In this document: in pieces, positions 1 to 9,986 of the stretch
How positions within the stretch are numbered: the stretch's first letter is position 1
Layout: every line of letters begins with the position of its first letter
Assembly: GCF_902832845.1 (NCBI RefSeq)
Contig: NZ_CADFDB010000003.1
Location: 511,265-575,264, forward strand
Source: Burkholderia metallica
GTDB taxonomy: Bacteria > Pseudomonadota > Gammaproteobacteria > Burkholderiales > Burkholderiaceae
Reading direction: 5' to 3'
DNA: 64,000 nt
Notes under the pieces: model-generated
Databases searched by the model: none
The model's input: only the letters and a program-made list of their open reading frames with translations
Told to the model about the DNA's origin: nothing
Made by a program: the position numbers and the translations under genes

Positions 1-153
1 GCGGCCGGCATTGATCAGCAAAACGAAATAGACGGATTCGTCTAAAGGATGTGGCCCGACATGCGCGCGACATGCATGCGCTGCAGCGCAGCAACGACCC
101 GCGCGTGATGCCCGGACGGCGAAACGGTCGATGCAACGGCGCGAGCGCGCCGC

Positions 154-891
154 TTACTCCGATTGCGGCAGTTCCGCCGCGCCCATCCGGCGGGCGATGA
201 CGGCCGCGCGCTGCGCCTGGTACGCCGAGCCGCGATGCGCGTCGAACCAGCGTGGCTTCGGCAGCATCACCGCGAGACGCGCCGACTGCCACGCGCCGAG
301 CCTGCTCGCGGGAATCCTGTAGTAATAGCGGGCGGCCGCTTCGGCGCCGTACACGCCGCGCCCCCACTCGACCGAATTCAGGTAGATCTCGAAGATCCGC
401 TCCTTGTCGAGCACGGTTTCGAGCATCCACGTGATGATCAGCTCCTGCCCCTTGCGGATGTAGCTCTTCTCGCGCGACAGGAACAGGTTGCGCGCGAGCT
501 GCTGCGTGATCGTCGAGCCGCCCGCGACGATCCGGCCGCGCGCCTTGTTCTTCTCCCACGCCTGCAGGATCGCGTCGACGTCGTAGCCGTTGTTGGTCGC
601 GAAGGTCGAATCTTCCGACGCGATCAGCGCGCGCTTCAGGTTGCGCGAGATCTGGTCGTACGGCACCCACTGGTGCTGGATCTGCGCGGGCGGCGTGGCG
701 CGCGACAGCCACCACGCGTCGGTACGCATGAACGCGGTCGAGCCCGGGTTCACGAACGACCACAGCGCGATCTGCGCGAGATAGAACAGTTGCGTGGCGA
801 GCCACGCACCCGCGAACACCGATCCCGCATAGACGATCCAGCGGGTCGGGCTCACCGTCCGCGTGTGCTGCGTGCCGCTCACTGCCGCCAC
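154..891 (-). CDS. mtgA: Monofunctional biosynthetic peptidoglycan glycosyltransferase
   Basis: This GT51-family enzyme polymerises lipid II into glycan strands at the outer face of the inner membrane and has no transpeptidase domain. The predicted protein is 245 residues. One N-terminal membrane anchor spans about residues 18-40. The family motif EDSTF carries the probable catalytic Glu (E93), followed by [14 protein letters not shown] around residues 120-133. The open frame continues upstream through aroE, so I chose the GTG at 891, 14 bases after the aroE stop, because the protein then has normal family length. It is the last gene of the mpl-esterase-RNB-aroE-mtgA run. No clear T-tailed terminator follows it in the 153 bases to the window edge. 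Confidence 0.93.
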   Translation of the reverse strand: MAAVSGTQHTRTVSPTRWIVYAGSVFAGAWLATQLFYLAQIALWSFVNPGSTAFMRTDAWWLSRATPPAQIQHQWVPYDQISRNLKRALIASEDSTFATNNGYDVDAILQAWEKNKARGRIVAGGSTITQQLARNLFLSREKSYIRKGQELIITWMLETVLDKERIFEIYLNSVEWGRGVYGAEAAARYYYRIPASRLGAWQSARLAVMLPKPRWFDAHRGSAYQAQRAAVIARRMGAAELPQSE

Positions 892-905
892 GTGCCGCGC
901 TCCGC

Positions 906-1772
906 TCAGCTCGCCGCGAGCGCCTGGCGCAGCGCCGCCAGCACCGGTGCGCCGTCCGGCCGCACGCCGCGCCAGATGAAGAACGATTCGGCCGCCTGCT
1001 CGACGAGCATCCCGAGCCCGTCGGCCGTGCGCGCGCCGAGCGACGCCGCATGCTGCATGAACACCGTCGGCTGCGCGCCGTACATCATGTCGTACGCGAG
1101 CGTGCCCGCGCCGAACGCAGCCGCGTCGCACTCGGGCAGCGCGGCATCGAGGCTGCCGGCCGTCGCGTTGATCACCACGTCGTACGGCGCCGCGCGCACG
1201 ACGTCCGGGCCGCCGCCCGCGAGCGTGCAGCCCGCATCGTGCGCGGCCTGCATGAACTGGCCGACGAGCGCTTCGGCCTTGCTCGCGGTGCGGTTCACGA
1301 TCGAGATCGACAGCGGCGCGCGGTCGAGCAGCGGCAGCACGACGCCGCGCGCCGCACCGCCCGCGCCGAGCAGCAGGATGCGTGCGCCTGCCAGCGACAC
1401 GCCGAGATTCGTTTCGATGTCGCGCACGAGGCCCACGCCGTCGGTGTTGTCGCCGTGGATGCGGCCGTCGGCGTCGATGCGCAGCGTATTGACCGCACCC
1501 GCCGCCGCCGCGCGCGGCGACAGCGTGTCGGCCAGCGCATGCGCTTCGAGCTTGAACGGCACGGTCACGTTCGCGCCGCGGCCGCCTTCGGCAACGAACG
1601 CGCGCACCGCGGCGTCGAAACCGTCGAGCGGCGCGAGCCGGTGCGTATAGTCGACCGGCTCGCCCGTCTGCGCGGCGAACTGCGTGTGAATGAACGGCGA
1701 CTTGCTGTGCGCCACCGGATTGCCGAACACCACGTAGCGGTCGGCGCCGCGCTTCGACACAACCGCGTTCAT
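906..1772 (-). CDS. aroE: Shikimate dehydrogenase
   Basis: It reduces 3-dehydroshikimate to shikimate with NADPH in the cytosolic shikimate pathway. The protein is 288 residues, normal for AroE. The substrate-binding SKS motif is at residues 23-25, the catalytic Lys is K74 within VTVPFK, and its partner Asp is D111 in NTDG. The glycine-rich NADP-binding segment [11 protein letters not shown] begins near residue 133. The start ATG overlaps the stop of the upstream RNB gene by four bases (ATGA), so the two are probably translationally coupled. aroQ, from the same pathway, lies about 6 kb away on the other strand. Confidence 0.97.
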   Translation of the reverse strand: MNAVVSKRGADRYVVFGNPVAHSKSPFIHTQFAAQTGEPVDYTHRLAPLDGFDAAVRAFVAEGGRGANVTVPFKLEAHALADTLSPRAAAAGAVNTLRIDADGRIHGDNTDGVGLVRDIETNLGVSLAGARILLLGAGGAARGVVLPLLDRAPLSISIVNRTASKAEALVGQFMQAAHDAGCTLAGGGPDVVRAAPYDVVINATAGSLDAALPECDAAAFGAGTLAYDMMYGAQPTVFMQHAASLGARTADGLGMLVEQAAESFFIWRGVRPDGAPVLAALRQALAAS

Positions 1773-3865
1773 GATGCGCGCCCCGCTTCGTCGGCATTGC
1801 CGCTCGCGGCTTCGCCGCCTTCACCGTTCTCGCCGGCGGCCGTGCCGTCCGCTTCCGCCAGCGCTTCGGCCTCGGTTTCCGCCGACGCGTCTTCCGCGTC
1901 GACCAGCGTGTCGTCGCCGCCTTCGGCGTCATCCTCGTCGTCGGCCGCGTCGCCGCTCGTCACGGTCGGCGCGTCGAGCACGTTCAGCAGCCGCACCGAC
2001 GCCTCGATCGTCAGCTCGTCGAGCGACATCACGTCGAGCAGCACGCGCGTGCCGCGCGCATGCACGCCGAGCCCCGGCACGTGCAGCAGCAGCGGAATTT
2101 CCTCGAGGCGCACGAGATCGCCCTTCACGACGCTCGCGACGACCTGCTTCTTCTGCTCCTGCGCGAGCCAGCGCAGGCACCAGAAATATTCCATCCGGCG
2201 CTGGTAGTCGGCATAGGCCGTATACGTATCGTCGAAACCCTGCACAACCGCGTACAGATCGGCGTCCTTCGGCTTGAACGGCGCGGCGAGCTTCGCAGTG
2301 ACGCCGTGCTGCACGCACGCGAGTAGTTGCCACTGGTTCACGAGGTCGACATAGCGGCGCAGCGGCGACGTGCTCCACGCATACTGCGCGACGCCGAGCC
2401 CTTCGTGCGGCGCGGCCGTCGTCTGCATCCGCGTGCGCTTCGGGCCCGGTGCGCCGAAGCCGCGCTGCGAGCGGTAGATGCCCGGCACCGTGTGGTCGTG
2501 CAGGAACGCGCCCCAGGTCGAGTTCGCGAGGATCGCGAGCTCCGACACGATCAGGTCGAGCGGCGACCCGCGGCGGCGCGGCGTGATCGACACGTGCTCG
2601 CCTTCGACGTAGAAGTTGTAGTCGGTGTTGCGCTGCACCTCGCGCTTCAGGCCGTAGCCCGCGCGCGCGACCTGGCGCTTCTCGAACAGCGCCTGCGCGA
2701 GCGGCCACAGCACGGCGATGTCGTCCTTGTGCGGATAGTCGCCGGTGCCGGCCGCGAGCGTCTCTTCGGTGACGAGTTCGTCGAGGTGGTTGTGCCGCAG
2801 GTTGTTCTTCACGAACACGAGCTCGGCGCGCGTTTCGTTCGCGACGATTTCCTGCGTTTCGCGGTTGACGATGATGTACAGCGACAGCGCCGGGCGGTAA
2901 TCGCCCTCTTTCAGCGTGAACACGTCGACGACGTCGTCCGGCAGCATCGTGATCTTGTCGCCCGGCATGTAGACCGTCGACAGGCGCGCACGCGCGATCG
3001 CATCGACCGCGTCGCCGCGCACGATGCCGAGCGCCGGCGCCGCGATGTGCACGCCGATCCTCACGCGGCCGTCGGACAGGTGCTCGACCGAGAACGCGTC
3101 GTCGATTTCGGTCGTCGTGACGTCGTCGATCGAGAATGCCTCGACGTCCGCGCGCGGCAGATCGTCCGGCAGCGGGCCGACGGTGACGGCCGGAAAGCCG
3201 GTGCCGTGCGGGAAGAACTCCGCGAGAAAGCGCGCCTCGTGCAGTGCGCGCGGCGACGCGATGCCGCCGCAGTCGAGCATCAGCCGCGCCGGCGATACGC
3301 CGCGCGCACCGGCCGCCGCTTCCATCGCCTTGTATTCGATCGAGTTCTTGTCGGGTCGCGTCAGCAGCCCGAGCACCTTGCCCGCGAACGCGTCCGGCAG
3401 CCTGCCGGCCTTCAGTTCCTCTTCATACTGCACCTGCACCAGCGCCTGCTGGCGCTTGCGCTCGAGCGACGCGAGCGCCATCTTGAGCTGCTCTTCCGGC
3501 GCACGCTGATACTGGCCGCGCCCCTTGCGGCGGAAGTAGACGGGCGAGCCGTGCAGGCGCAGCACGAGCGCCGCGCGTTCGACCGGGCCGTACGTCGCGC
3601 CGAAGTATTCCGCGGCCAGCGACGTATACGCGAACTCGTCGGCCGGCGCGCATTCCCACAGGAAATCCAGATCGATCTGCTGCGCGGCCGTGTCGGCCTC
3701 CTGCATCAGTTCGCTGGCGGCCGGCTTGTCGAACTCGATCAGCACGTCTTTCGCGCGCACCTTGGCCCGCCGCCCGCCGGGCAACTCGACCTGAAACGCG
3801 TCGCCCTGGCGCGACAGCACGCTGCCCGCCTTGAAACTGCCCGATTCCTCGAAGAAAACGTTCAC
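1769..3865 (-). CDS. RNB-domain exoribonuclease (RNase II/R family)
   Basis: This is probably a 3'-to-5' exoribonuclease acting on RNA in the cytosol. The protein is 698 residues. The RNB catalytic signature lies near residues 247-275 ([20 protein letters not shown]), with the acidic cluster expected to bind the catalytic metals. A domain of about 240 residues precedes it. After about residue 640 the protein becomes a strongly acidic, low-complexity tail rich in Asp, Glu and Ala. It is shorter than typical RNase R (about 800 residues), and I could not recognise a clear C-terminal S1 domain. It may therefore be an RNase II-like paralogue; I leave the symbol blank. It overlaps aroE by four bases. 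Confidence 0.88.
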   Translation of the reverse strand: MNVFFEESGSFKAGSVLSRQGDAFQVELPGGRRAKVRAKDVLIEFDKPAASELMQEADTAAQQIDLDFLWECAPADEFAYTSLAAEYFGATYGPVERAALVLRLHGSPVYFRRKGRGQYQRAPEEQLKMALASLERKRQQALVQVQYEEELKAGRLPDAFAGKVLGLLTRPDKNSIEYKAMEAAAGARGVSPARLMLDCGGIASPRALHEARFLAEFFPHGTGFPAVTVGPLPDDLPRADVEAFSIDDVTTTEIDDAFSVEHLSDGRVRIGVHIAAPALGIVRGDAVDAIARARLSTVYMPGDKITMLPDDVVDVFTLKEGDYRPALSLYIIVNRETQEIVANETRAELVFVKNNLRHNHLDELVTEETLAAGTGDYPHKDDIAVLWPLAQALFEKRQVARAGYGLKREVQRNTDYNFYVEGEHVSITPRRRGSPLDLIVSELAILANSTWGAFLHDHTVPGIYRSQRGFGAPGPKRTRMQTTAAPHEGLGVAQYAWSTSPLRRYVDLVNQWQLLACVQHGVTAKLAAPFKPKDADLYAVVQGFDDTYTAYADYQRRMEYFWCLRWLAQEQKKQVVASVVKGDLVRLEEIPLLLHVPGLGVHARGTRVLLDVMSLDELTIEASVRLLNVLDAPTVTSGDAADDEDDAEGGDDTLVDAEDASAETEAEALAEADGTAAGENGEGGEAASGNADEAGRAS

Positions 3866-3945
3866 TCAGTACTCTCGTTCAGACTGCCGGACGCCGCGTC
3901 GGCGGCGCCGCATGATGATGGGAATTCAATCGGCACGTGGCCGGT

Positions 3946-4515
3946 TCAGGACGTCTTGGCGTCGCAAAACGCGAGAACGTCGTCGACATAGTCGGCAAAT
4001 TCGCTGATCCCGTGATCGCTGCCTTCGATCACGCGCGTCTTCGCGCCCGGGTAATGCGCGAGCATCTCGCGGTAATCGAGCACTTCGTCGCCGGTCGCCG
4101 CGAATAGATAGTAGCGTTCGGCGCGCGTGATCGCCGGCACGCGCAGCGCATCGAGTTCATGCAGATGGCGGCGCTCGACGACGATCGTGCCGCCGCCGTG
4201 GTACAGCGGCTGTTCGCCCAGATGCTGCTCGAGATCGCGCTGCGGCACGATGGCCGGATTCAGCAGCACGGCCTTCCAGCCGTGCTTCTCGGCCAGCCAC
4301 GTCGCGTAATAGCCGCCGAGCGAGCTGCCGATGACGGTCACGTCGCGCGCGCCGGCCACCTCGGCTTCCGCGACCGCGATCGCCTCGAGCGGCGACACCG
4401 ACAGCGACGGGCACCGCCACTCGTCGGAGCGGCCGAGCTCGGCCATGCGCGCGGCGAGCTGGCGCGACTTCTGCGAGGCCGGCGACGACCGGAAGCCGTG
4501 CAGATACAGAATCAC
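3946..4515 (-). CDS. YqiA/YcfP-type alpha/beta-hydrolase (esterase)
   Basis: This is a small single-domain hydrolase of 189 residues. The N-terminus MILYLHGFRSS is the usual oxyanion-hole strand. The nucleophile motif GSSLG places the Ser at residue 65. A later Asp (FAATGDEVLDY) and the His of GSDHGIS complete a probable catalytic triad. E. coli YqiA is an esterase of unclear natural substrate, and this looks like the same family. The frame is open far upstream through mpl. I chose the GTG at 4515 because it overlaps the mpl stop by four bases (GTGA) and starts exactly at the family's conserved N-terminus. Confidence 0.85.
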   Translation of the reverse strand: MILYLHGFRSSPASQKSRQLAARMAELGRSDEWRCPSLSVSPLEAIAVAEAEVAGARDVTVIGSSLGGYYATWLAEKHGWKAVLLNPAIVPQRDLEQHLGEQPLYHGGGTIVVERRHLHELDALRVPAITRAERYYLFAATGDEVLDYREMLAHYPGAKTRVIEGSDHGISEFADYVDDVLAFCDAKTS

Positions 4516-5897
4516 GTGCGACTCCCGAGCGCATCGAGCAGCTTCTGGTGCACGCCGCCGAAGCCTCCGTTGCTCATCACGAGCACGTGGTCGCCCGGGC
4601 GCGCGGCGGCGACGACGGATTTCACGAGCAGGTGCAGATCGTCGAATGCGTGCGCTTTCTCGCCCAGCGGCGCGAGCGCGTCGGCCAGATTCCAGCCGAG
4701 CGCGTCGCGCCCGGTCGGTGCGCCGTAGCCGAACACGAGATCCGCATCGGCGAGGCTCGCCGGCAATTGCGACTTCATCACGCCGAGCTTCATCGTGTTC
4801 GAACGCGGCTCGAGCACCGCGAGGATGCGGGCATGCTCGCGGCCGATGCGCGCACGAAGGCCGGCGATCGTGGTTTCGATCGCGGTCGGATGGTGCGCGA
4901 AGTCGTCGTAGACGGTCACGCCGTCGATACTGCCTCGCACTTCCATGCGCCGCTTCACGTTGCGGAACGACGCGAGGGATGCGGCCGCCTGCGCGGGCGG
5001 CACGCCCACATGACGCGCGGCCGCGATCGCCGCGAGCGCGTTCATCCGGTTGTGGTCGCCCTGCACCTGCCACGCGACTTCACCGACGCGCTCGGCGTGC
5101 GAATACACCGCGAAGCGCTCGTCGACCGGCACGCCGTCCTCGGCCGGCAGCGCCTGCCAGCCGCCGTCGACGCCGAAGCGCTCGACCTCGCTCCAGCAGC
5201 CGCGCGCCAGCACGCGCTCGAGCGCGTCCGAGCGGCCGTTCGTGACGATCCGGCCGACCCTGGGCACCGTGCGCACGAGATGGTGGAATTGCGTCTCGAT
5301 CGCGGCGAGATCCGGGAAGATGTCGGCGTGATCGAATTCGAGGTTGTTCAGCACCGCGGTGCGCGGCCGATAGTGGACGAACTTCGAGCGCTTGTCGAAG
5401 AACGCCGTGTCGTACTCGTCGGCCTCGATCACGAAGAAGCTCGAATCGGTGAGTCGCGCCGACACGCCGAAGTTCAGCGGCACGCCGCCGATCAGGAAGC
5501 CCGGGTTCAGGCCGGCATCCTCCAGCAGCCACGCGAGCATCGACGACGTGGTCGTCTTGCCGTGCGTGCCCGCGACCGCGAGTACCCATTTGCCGGCGAG
5601 CACGTGCTCGCCGAGCCACTGCGGGCCGGACACGTAAGGCAGGCCGCGATCGAGGATCGCTTCCATCAGCGGATTGCCGCGCGTGACGACGTTGCCGATC
5701 ACGAACAGGTCCGGTTTCAGGTCGATCTGCTCGGCACCGTAGCCTTCGATCAGCGTGATGCCCTGCGCCTCGAGCTGCGTGCTCATCGGCGGATAGACGC
5801 CCGCGTCGCAGCCCGTCACCGTGTGGCCCGCCTCGCGCGCGAGTACGGCGAGACCGCCCATGAAGGTGCCGCAGATGCCAAGAATGTGGATGTGCAT
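4512..5897 (-). CDS. mpl: UDP-N-acetylmuramate:L-alanyl-gamma-D-glutamyl-meso-diaminopimelate ligase
   Basis: This cell-wall recycling enzyme reattaches the salvaged murein tripeptide to UDP-MurNAc, bypassing MurC, MurD and MurE. The protein is 461 residues. It starts with a Rossmann-like MHIHILGICGTFMGG and carries the Mur-ligase P-loop [10 protein letters not shown] near residue 107. The middle and C-terminal domains typical of Mur ligases follow. The start is the ATG at 5897; longer in-frame versions add unrelated sequence. A TACAAT candidate -10 box lies on the minus strand at 6018-6023, without a clear -35. The gene is divergent from the conserved hypothetical gene at 6142. ampD, another recycling gene, lies 15 kb away. 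Confidence 0.95.
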   Translation of the reverse strand: MHIHILGICGTFMGGLAVLAREAGHTVTGCDAGVYPPMSTQLEAQGITLIEGYGAEQIDLKPDLFVIGNVVTRGNPLMEAILDRGLPYVSGPQWLGEHVLAGKWVLAVAGTHGKTTTSSMLAWLLEDAGLNPGFLIGGVPLNFGVSARLTDSSFFVIEADEYDTAFFDKRSKFVHYRPRTAVLNNLEFDHADIFPDLAAIETQFHHLVRTVPRVGRIVTNGRSDALERVLARGCWSEVERFGVDGGWQALPAEDGVPVDERFAVYSHAERVGEVAWQVQGDHNRMNALAAIAAARHVGVPPAQAAASLASFRNVKRRMEVRGSIDGVTVYDDFAHHPTAIETTIAGLRARIGREHARILAVLEPRSNTMKLGVMKSQLPASLADADLVFGYGAPTGRDALGWNLADALAPLGEKAHAFDDLHLLVKSVVAAARPGDHVLVMSNGGFGGVHQKLLDALGSRT

Positions 5898-6141
5898 AGA
5901 TGAATGCTTTCGCGCCGCCGGGCGCCGTCGATTCGGAAAGGGTGCGTGCGCGGCGCGCCGGACGGGCCGTGCGGCCGGCGCCCGGTCAACGGCTTTTGCC
6001 GCGACACAAAGGTCACTATTGTAACTGACGGCCTGCCGTGCCCGGCGGCCCGAACGCAGCGCGGACGGCGCCGGCACGCCGGGCGGCGGCCCGCCGCACC
6101 CCCGCTCTGGCGCTACGGCGATCGAGTATGATTGCTGGATC

Positions 6142-6786
6142 ATGTCTCGCAAAACCCTTCTCGACCCGCGGCGCGTCCGCGAGGAAATCGCCCAGTCCGC
6201 CGCGCGCCTGATCGCGGAGGACGGCCTCGACTACGCCGGCGCGAAACGCAAGGCCGCGCGCCAGTTGCTGGGCGATACGCGCGTTGCCGGCGAATGGCTG
6301 CCGGATAACGACCAGATCGAGGAAGAACTGCGCGAGTACCTCGCGCTGTTCCAGAGCGACACGCAGCCGGACGAACTGCGCCGCCTGCGCGAAGTCGCGC
6401 TCGACTGGATGCGCCGGCTCGCCGAGTTCCATCCTTATGTGACGGGTGCGGTGCTGAACGGCACCGCGAACGCGCATTCGGATATCCATTTGCAGGCATT
6501 CACCGACAACCCGAAGGACGTCGCGATCTACCTGCTGAACCAGAACGTCCAGTACGACGTCTCCGAGACGCGGCACTTCGCGGGCCGCGCCGACGTCGAG
6601 ACGCTCAGTTTCCTGTGGCGCCCGCGGCGCGACGTGGACGCGATCGGCATCCACCTCGCGCTCTATGCGAGCGACGACCTGCGCGGCGCGGTCAAGGCCG
6701 ACGCGCGCGGCCGGGTCGCGCGCGCGGACGCCGCCGCGCTGCGCGCGCTCGTCGAAGCAGGCAAGGCCCCTTCCGAACCGGAATGA
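6142..6786 (+). CDS. Conserved hypothetical protein, possible nucleotidyltransferase-like fold
   Basis: The protein is 214 residues, soluble, with no signal peptide or membrane segment. I do not recognise a characterised family. The N-terminal 90 residues are helical and charged (RREVREEIAQ-like composition, then GAKRKAARQLLGD). The stretch VTGAVLNGTANAHSDIHLQA near residues 100-119 loosely resembles the G-S-x-S-D-I-D motif of MNT-type nucleotidyltransferases, with Thr, Asn and His replacing expected residues. As I recall, relatives in Burkholderia have been labelled as Mur ligases, but nothing here resembles a Mur ligase. A TATGAT box sits ten bases before the ATG. It ends 7 bases before the TlpA-like gene, so the two are probably cotranscribed. 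Confidence 0.75.
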   Translation: MSRKTLLDPRRVREEIAQSAARLIAEDGLDYAGAKRKAARQLLGDTRVAGEWLPDNDQIEEELREYLALFQSDTQPDELRRLREVALDWMRRLAEFHPYVTGAVLNGTANAHSDIHLQAFTDNPKDVAIYLLNQNVQYDVSETRHFAGRADVETLSFLWRPRRDVDAIGIHLALYASDDLRGAVKADARGRVARADAAALRALVEAGKAPSEPE

Positions 6787-6793
6787 TTCAACG

Positions 6794-7345
6794 ATGATGA
6801 TGAAACGCATGTTGGCGCTCGCGGTCGTCGCGGCCGCCGCCGTTGCCGGCGGGCTCGCCGCCGGCCATTGGTTCCGCGGCACCGCCGATGACGGCGTCGC
6901 CGTCGCCGCGCCCACCGCCCAGGGCAGCCCGGTCGACCAGCTGTGGGCCGCGTCGCTGACTGGCACCGACGGCAAGCCGGCCACGCTGTCCGCCTTCAAG
7001 GGCCAGAAGGTCGTCGTCAATTTCTGGGCGTCGTGGTGCGGCCCGTGCGTCGAGGAGATGCCGGAGCTCGTCGCGCTGTCGCATCAGTACAGGCAGAAGG
7101 GCATCCGTTTCGTCGGGATCGGCGTCGATTCCGAGCAGAACGTGAAGAACTTTCTGCAGAAGGTGAAGGTCGACTATCCGGTTTTCGTCAGCGGATATGC
7201 GGGCGCCGATCTGGCCCGCAATTTCGGAAATACCGCCGGCGCGCTGCCGTTTACGGTCGTCATCGACGCAAGCGGCAAGATTCGCGAGACAAAATTGGGA
7301 CAAATCCAACCGGCCGAGCTGAAAAAGACGCTCGACGCGCTGTAA
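6794..7345 (+). CDS. TlpA/ResA-like membrane-anchored thioredoxin
   Basis: This is a periplasmic thiol-disulfide oxidoreductase, probably a reductant for cytochrome c maturation or for periplasmic proteins. The protein is 183 residues. An N-terminal signal anchor (residues 4-24) is followed by an AhpC/TSA-TlpA domain with the active site WCGPC (C82, C85) and the cis-Pro region ALPFTVVID near residue 155. Three ATG codons stand in a row at 6794-6802 and any of them could be the start. It follows the hypothetical gene after 7 bases. A gap of 194 bases separates it from aroQ, with a promoter candidate inside it. Confidence 0.88.
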   Translation: MMMKRMLALAVVAAAAVAGGLAAGHWFRGTADDGVAVAAPTAQGSPVDQLWAASLTGTDGKPATLSAFKGQKVVVNFWASWCGPCVEEMPELVALSHQYRQKGIRFVGIGVDSEQNVKNFLQKVKVDYPVFVSGYAGADLARNFGNTAGALPFTVVIDASGKIRETKLGQIQPAELKKTLDAL

Positions 7346-7479
7346 GCCGCGCGAACGGCGGCCCGCACGTTGTCAGTGGTTTGCCCGTTGATCGCCGCAA
7401 TTTCGCGTGAATTCGCCGATACTTTGCGCGCGCACCGGTAATTCTTGCAGGTCCGGCGCGCCCGGCCGTTCGGCGAAAC

Positions 7480-7509
7480 TAGACAAATTTCTCTAAATAG
7501 CGCTAAAGT
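7480..7509 (+). promoter_or_regulatory. Candidate sigma70 promoter of aroQ-accB-accC-prmA
   Basis: A -35-like TAGACA at 7480-7485 is followed 18 bases later by TAAAGT at 7504-7509, with CTAAAG one base earlier as an alternative at 17 bases. The surrounding sequence is unusually AT-rich for this window. It lies about 30 bases before the aroQ ATG. The match is moderate. Confidence 0.4.
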
Positions 7510-7539
7510 TCGCGCAATTCCGCAGAAATAGAAGCGACC

Positions 7540-7992
7540 ATGACACGATTGCTGGTGCTGCACGGCCCCAACCTGAACCTTCTCGGCACCCGGGAACCGG
7601 AGGTGTACGGCCGCGTCACGCTCGCCCAGATCGATCAGGCGCTTGCCGCGCGCGCCCGGGAAGCCGGCGCCGAACTGTCGTCGTTCCAGAGCAATCATGA
7701 AGGTGCGCTGGTCGACCGCATCCAGGCCGCGCGGGAGGAACAGACCGATTTCATCCTGATCAATCCGGCCGCGTACACGCACACGAGCGTCGCGATCCGG
7801 GACGCGATCGCCGGCGTTGGCATCCCGTTCGTCGAGGTTCACTTGTCGAACGTGCATCGCCGCGAAGCGTTCAGGCACCACTCCTACTTTTCCGACCAGG
7901 CCGAAGGCGTGATCTGCGGGCTCGGCTGGAAAGGTTATCTGTACGCGCTCGAGTACGCGCTGGACAAGCTGCAAGGCACGTCGCGCGGCTGA
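7540..7992 (+). CDS. aroQ: 3-dehydroquinate dehydratase, type II
   Basis: It dehydrates 3-dehydroquinate to 3-dehydroshikimate in the shikimate pathway. The protein is 150 residues, the normal size for the dodecameric type II enzyme. The N-terminal [17 protein letters not shown] contains the catalytic Tyr (Y23). [10 protein letters not shown] begins at residue 74, and [12 protein letters not shown] carries the active-site His (H101). It is the first gene before accB and accC; this linkage of aroQ to acetyl-CoA carboxylase subunits is common in proteobacteria. accB starts 66 bases downstream. Confidence 0.97.
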   Translation: MTRLLVLHGPNLNLLGTREPEVYGRVTLAQIDQALAARAREAGAELSSFQSNHEGALVDRIQAAREEQTDFILINPAAYTHTSVAIRDAIAGVGIPFVEVHLSNVHRREAFRHHSYFSDQAEGVICGLGWKGYLYALEYALDKLQGTSRG

Positions 7993-8058
7993 TTTCGCGA
8001 TCTAGATTCAGCGCCGGCCGCTAACCGGCGCTTTCACGTATTGAAAGGGGAATTCCCG

Positions 8059-8532
8059 ATGGATCTTCGTAAGCTGAAAACTCTGATCGACCTCGTTTCC
8101 GAATCCGGCATCTCCGAGCTGGAAGTGACGGAAGGCGAAGGCAAGGTGCGCATCGTCAAGAACGCGCCGCCGGTCTACGTGCAGCCGACGGCTGGGTATG
8201 CCCCGCAAGTCAGCGCGCCCGCTCCGTCGGCGCCGCTGCCGACCGACGGCGCCGCCGCGCCGGTCGCAGGCGCCGCTGCCGCGCCGGCCGCCCCGCAGGG
8301 CCACGTCGTGACGTCGCCGATGGTCGGCACGTTCTATCGCGCGCCGTCGCCGGGCGCGGACCCGTTCGTCCAGGTGGGCGACTCGGTCAAGGAAGGCCAG
8401 ACGATCTGCATCATCGAAGCGATGAAGCTGCTCAACGAGATCGAGTCGGACAAGGCCGGCGTGATCAAGGAAATCCTCGTCGAGAACGGCCAGGCCGTCG
8501 AATACGGCCAGCCGCTTTTCGTGATCGGCTAA
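8059..8532 (+). CDS. accB: Biotin carboxyl carrier protein of acetyl-CoA carboxylase
   Basis: It carries the biotin that shuttles carboxyl groups from AccC to the AccAD carboxyltransferase in the first step of fatty-acid synthesis. The protein is 157 residues. A conserved N-terminal segment [13 protein letters not shown] is followed by an Ala/Pro-rich linker (about residues 50-80) and a biotinyl domain whose EAMKL motif places the biotinylated Lys at K123. The frame also opens at a TTG 18 bases earlier, but the ATG at 8059 has a good ribosome-binding site (AAGGGGA at 8045-8051) and the family N-terminus. Confidence 0.97.
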   Translation: MDLRKLKTLIDLVSESGISELEVTEGEGKVRIVKNAPPVYVQPTAGYAPQVSAPAPSAPLPTDGAAAPVAGAAAAPAAPQGHVVTSPMVGTFYRAPSPGADPFVQVGDSVKEGQTICIIEAMKLLNEIESDKAGVIKEILVENGQAVEYGQPLFVIG

Positions 8533-8616
8533 GCCCGCCGCGCGGCCTGCGTGCCGCGCGCCGCCGATGCTCGCCAGGCGCCGTTCGCGCGCCCCTCGAA
8601 GAGACGAATACTCGCT

Positions 8617-9984
8617 ATGTTTGAAAAAATCCTCATTGCCAACCGCGGTGAAATCGCGCTGCGCATCCAGCGCGCGTGCCGCGAACTCGGCGTCAAGACG
8701 GTGGTCGTCTACTCGGAAGCCGACAAGGAAGCCAAGTACGTGCGCCTCGCGGACGAAGCCGTCTGTATCGGCCCGGCCCCGTCGAACCTGAGCTACCTGA
8801 ACATGCCGGCGCTGATCAGCGCCGCGGAAGTCACCGACGCCGAGGCGATCCACCCCGGCTACGGCTTCCTGTCCGAGAACGCCGATTTCGCGGAACGCGT
8901 CGAGCAGTCGGGCTTCACGTTCATCGGCCCGCGCCCGGAAACGATCCGCATGATGGGTGACAAGGTCACCGCGAAGCAGACGATGATCAAGACCGGCGTG
9001 CCGTGCGTGCCGGGCTCGGAAGGCGCATTGCCGGACGATCCGAAAGAAATCGTCAAGATTGCGCGCGCGATCGGCTATCCGGTCATCATCAAGGCGGCGG
9101 GCGGCGGTGGCGGGCGCGGGATGCGCGTCGTGCACACCGAGGCCGCGCTCGTCAACGCGGTCAACATGACCCGCGAGGAAGCCGGCCGTGCGTTCGGCAA
9201 CCCGCAGGTGTACATGGAGAAGTTCCTCGAGAACCCGCGCCACATCGAGATCCAGGTGCTGTCCGACGCGTTCAAGAACGCGATCTGGCTCGGCGAGCGC
9301 GATTGCTCGATGCAGCGCCGCCACCAGAAGGTGATCGAGGAAGCGCCGGCGCCCGGCATTCCGCGCCGCCTGATCGACCGCATCGGCGACCGCTGCGCGG
9401 ACGCATGCAAGAAGATGGGCTATCTCGGCGCGGGCACGTTCGAATTCCTGTACGAAAACGGCGAGTTCTACTTCATCGAGATGAACACGCGCGTGCAGGT
9501 CGAGCACCCGGTATCGGAGCTGATCACGGGCGTCGACATCGTGCAGGAACAGATCCGCATCGCGGCCGGCGAAAAGCTCACGCTGCGCCAGCGCGACATC
9601 CAGTTCCGCGGCCATGCGATCGAATGCCGGATCAACGCCGAAGATCCGTTCAAGTTCACGCCGTCGCCGGGTCGGATCACGTCGTGGCATACGCCGGGCG
9701 GCCCCGGCGTGCGCGTCGATTCGCACGCCTACAATGGCTATTTCGTGCCGCCGAACTATGATTCGATGATCGGCAAGCTGATCACCTACGGCGCGACGCG
9801 CGAGCAGGCGATCAGCCGGATGCGCATCGCGCTGTCGGAAATGGTCGTCGAAGGCATCCAGACCAACATCCCGCTGCACCGCGAGCTGATGATCGATTCG
9901 AAGTTCGTCGAAGGCGGCACCAGCATCCACTACCTCGAAAACCGGCTCGCCCAGAAGCAGCAGGTCGCACCGGAAGAAGCGTAA
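8617..9984 (+). CDS. accC: Acetyl-CoA carboxylase, biotin carboxylase subunit
   Basis: It carboxylates the biotin on AccB with ATP and bicarbonate. The protein is 455 residues, the usual size. It has the N-terminal domain [17 protein letters not shown], an ATP-grasp domain with the glycine-rich loop [12 protein letters not shown] near residues 159-170, and the active-site region [14 protein letters not shown] near 288-301. The ATG at 8617 is chosen over an upstream in-frame start because it begins at the conserved N-terminus. It lies 84 bases after accB and only 2 bases before prmA, consistent with one operon. Confidence 0.98.
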   Translation: MFEKILIANRGEIALRIQRACRELGVKTVVVYSEADKEAKYVRLADEAVCIGPAPSNLSYLNMPALISAAEVTDAEAIHPGYGFLSENADFAERVEQSGFTFIGPRPETIRMMGDKVTAKQTMIKTGVPCVPGSEGALPDDPKEIVKIARAIGYPVIIKAAGGGGGRGMRVVHTEAALVNAVNMTREEAGRAFGNPQVYMEKFLENPRHIEIQVLSDAFKNAIWLGERDCSMQRRHQKVIEEAPAPGIPRRLIDRIGDRCADACKKMGYLGAGTFEFLYENGEFYFIEMNTRVQVEHPVSELITGVDIVQEQIRIAAGEKLTLRQRDIQFRGHAIECRINAEDPFKFTPSPGRITSWHTPGGPGVRVDSHAYNGYFVPPNYDSMIGKLITYGATREQAISRMRIALSEMVVEGIQTNIPLHRELMIDSKFVEGGTSIHYLENRLAQKQQVAPEEA

Positions 9985-9986
9985 GC

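Noticed and set aside
2327-3991. A 554-codon open frame opposite the RNB gene
   Set aside because: Same reasoning: antisense shadow of a gene with clear catalytic motifs.
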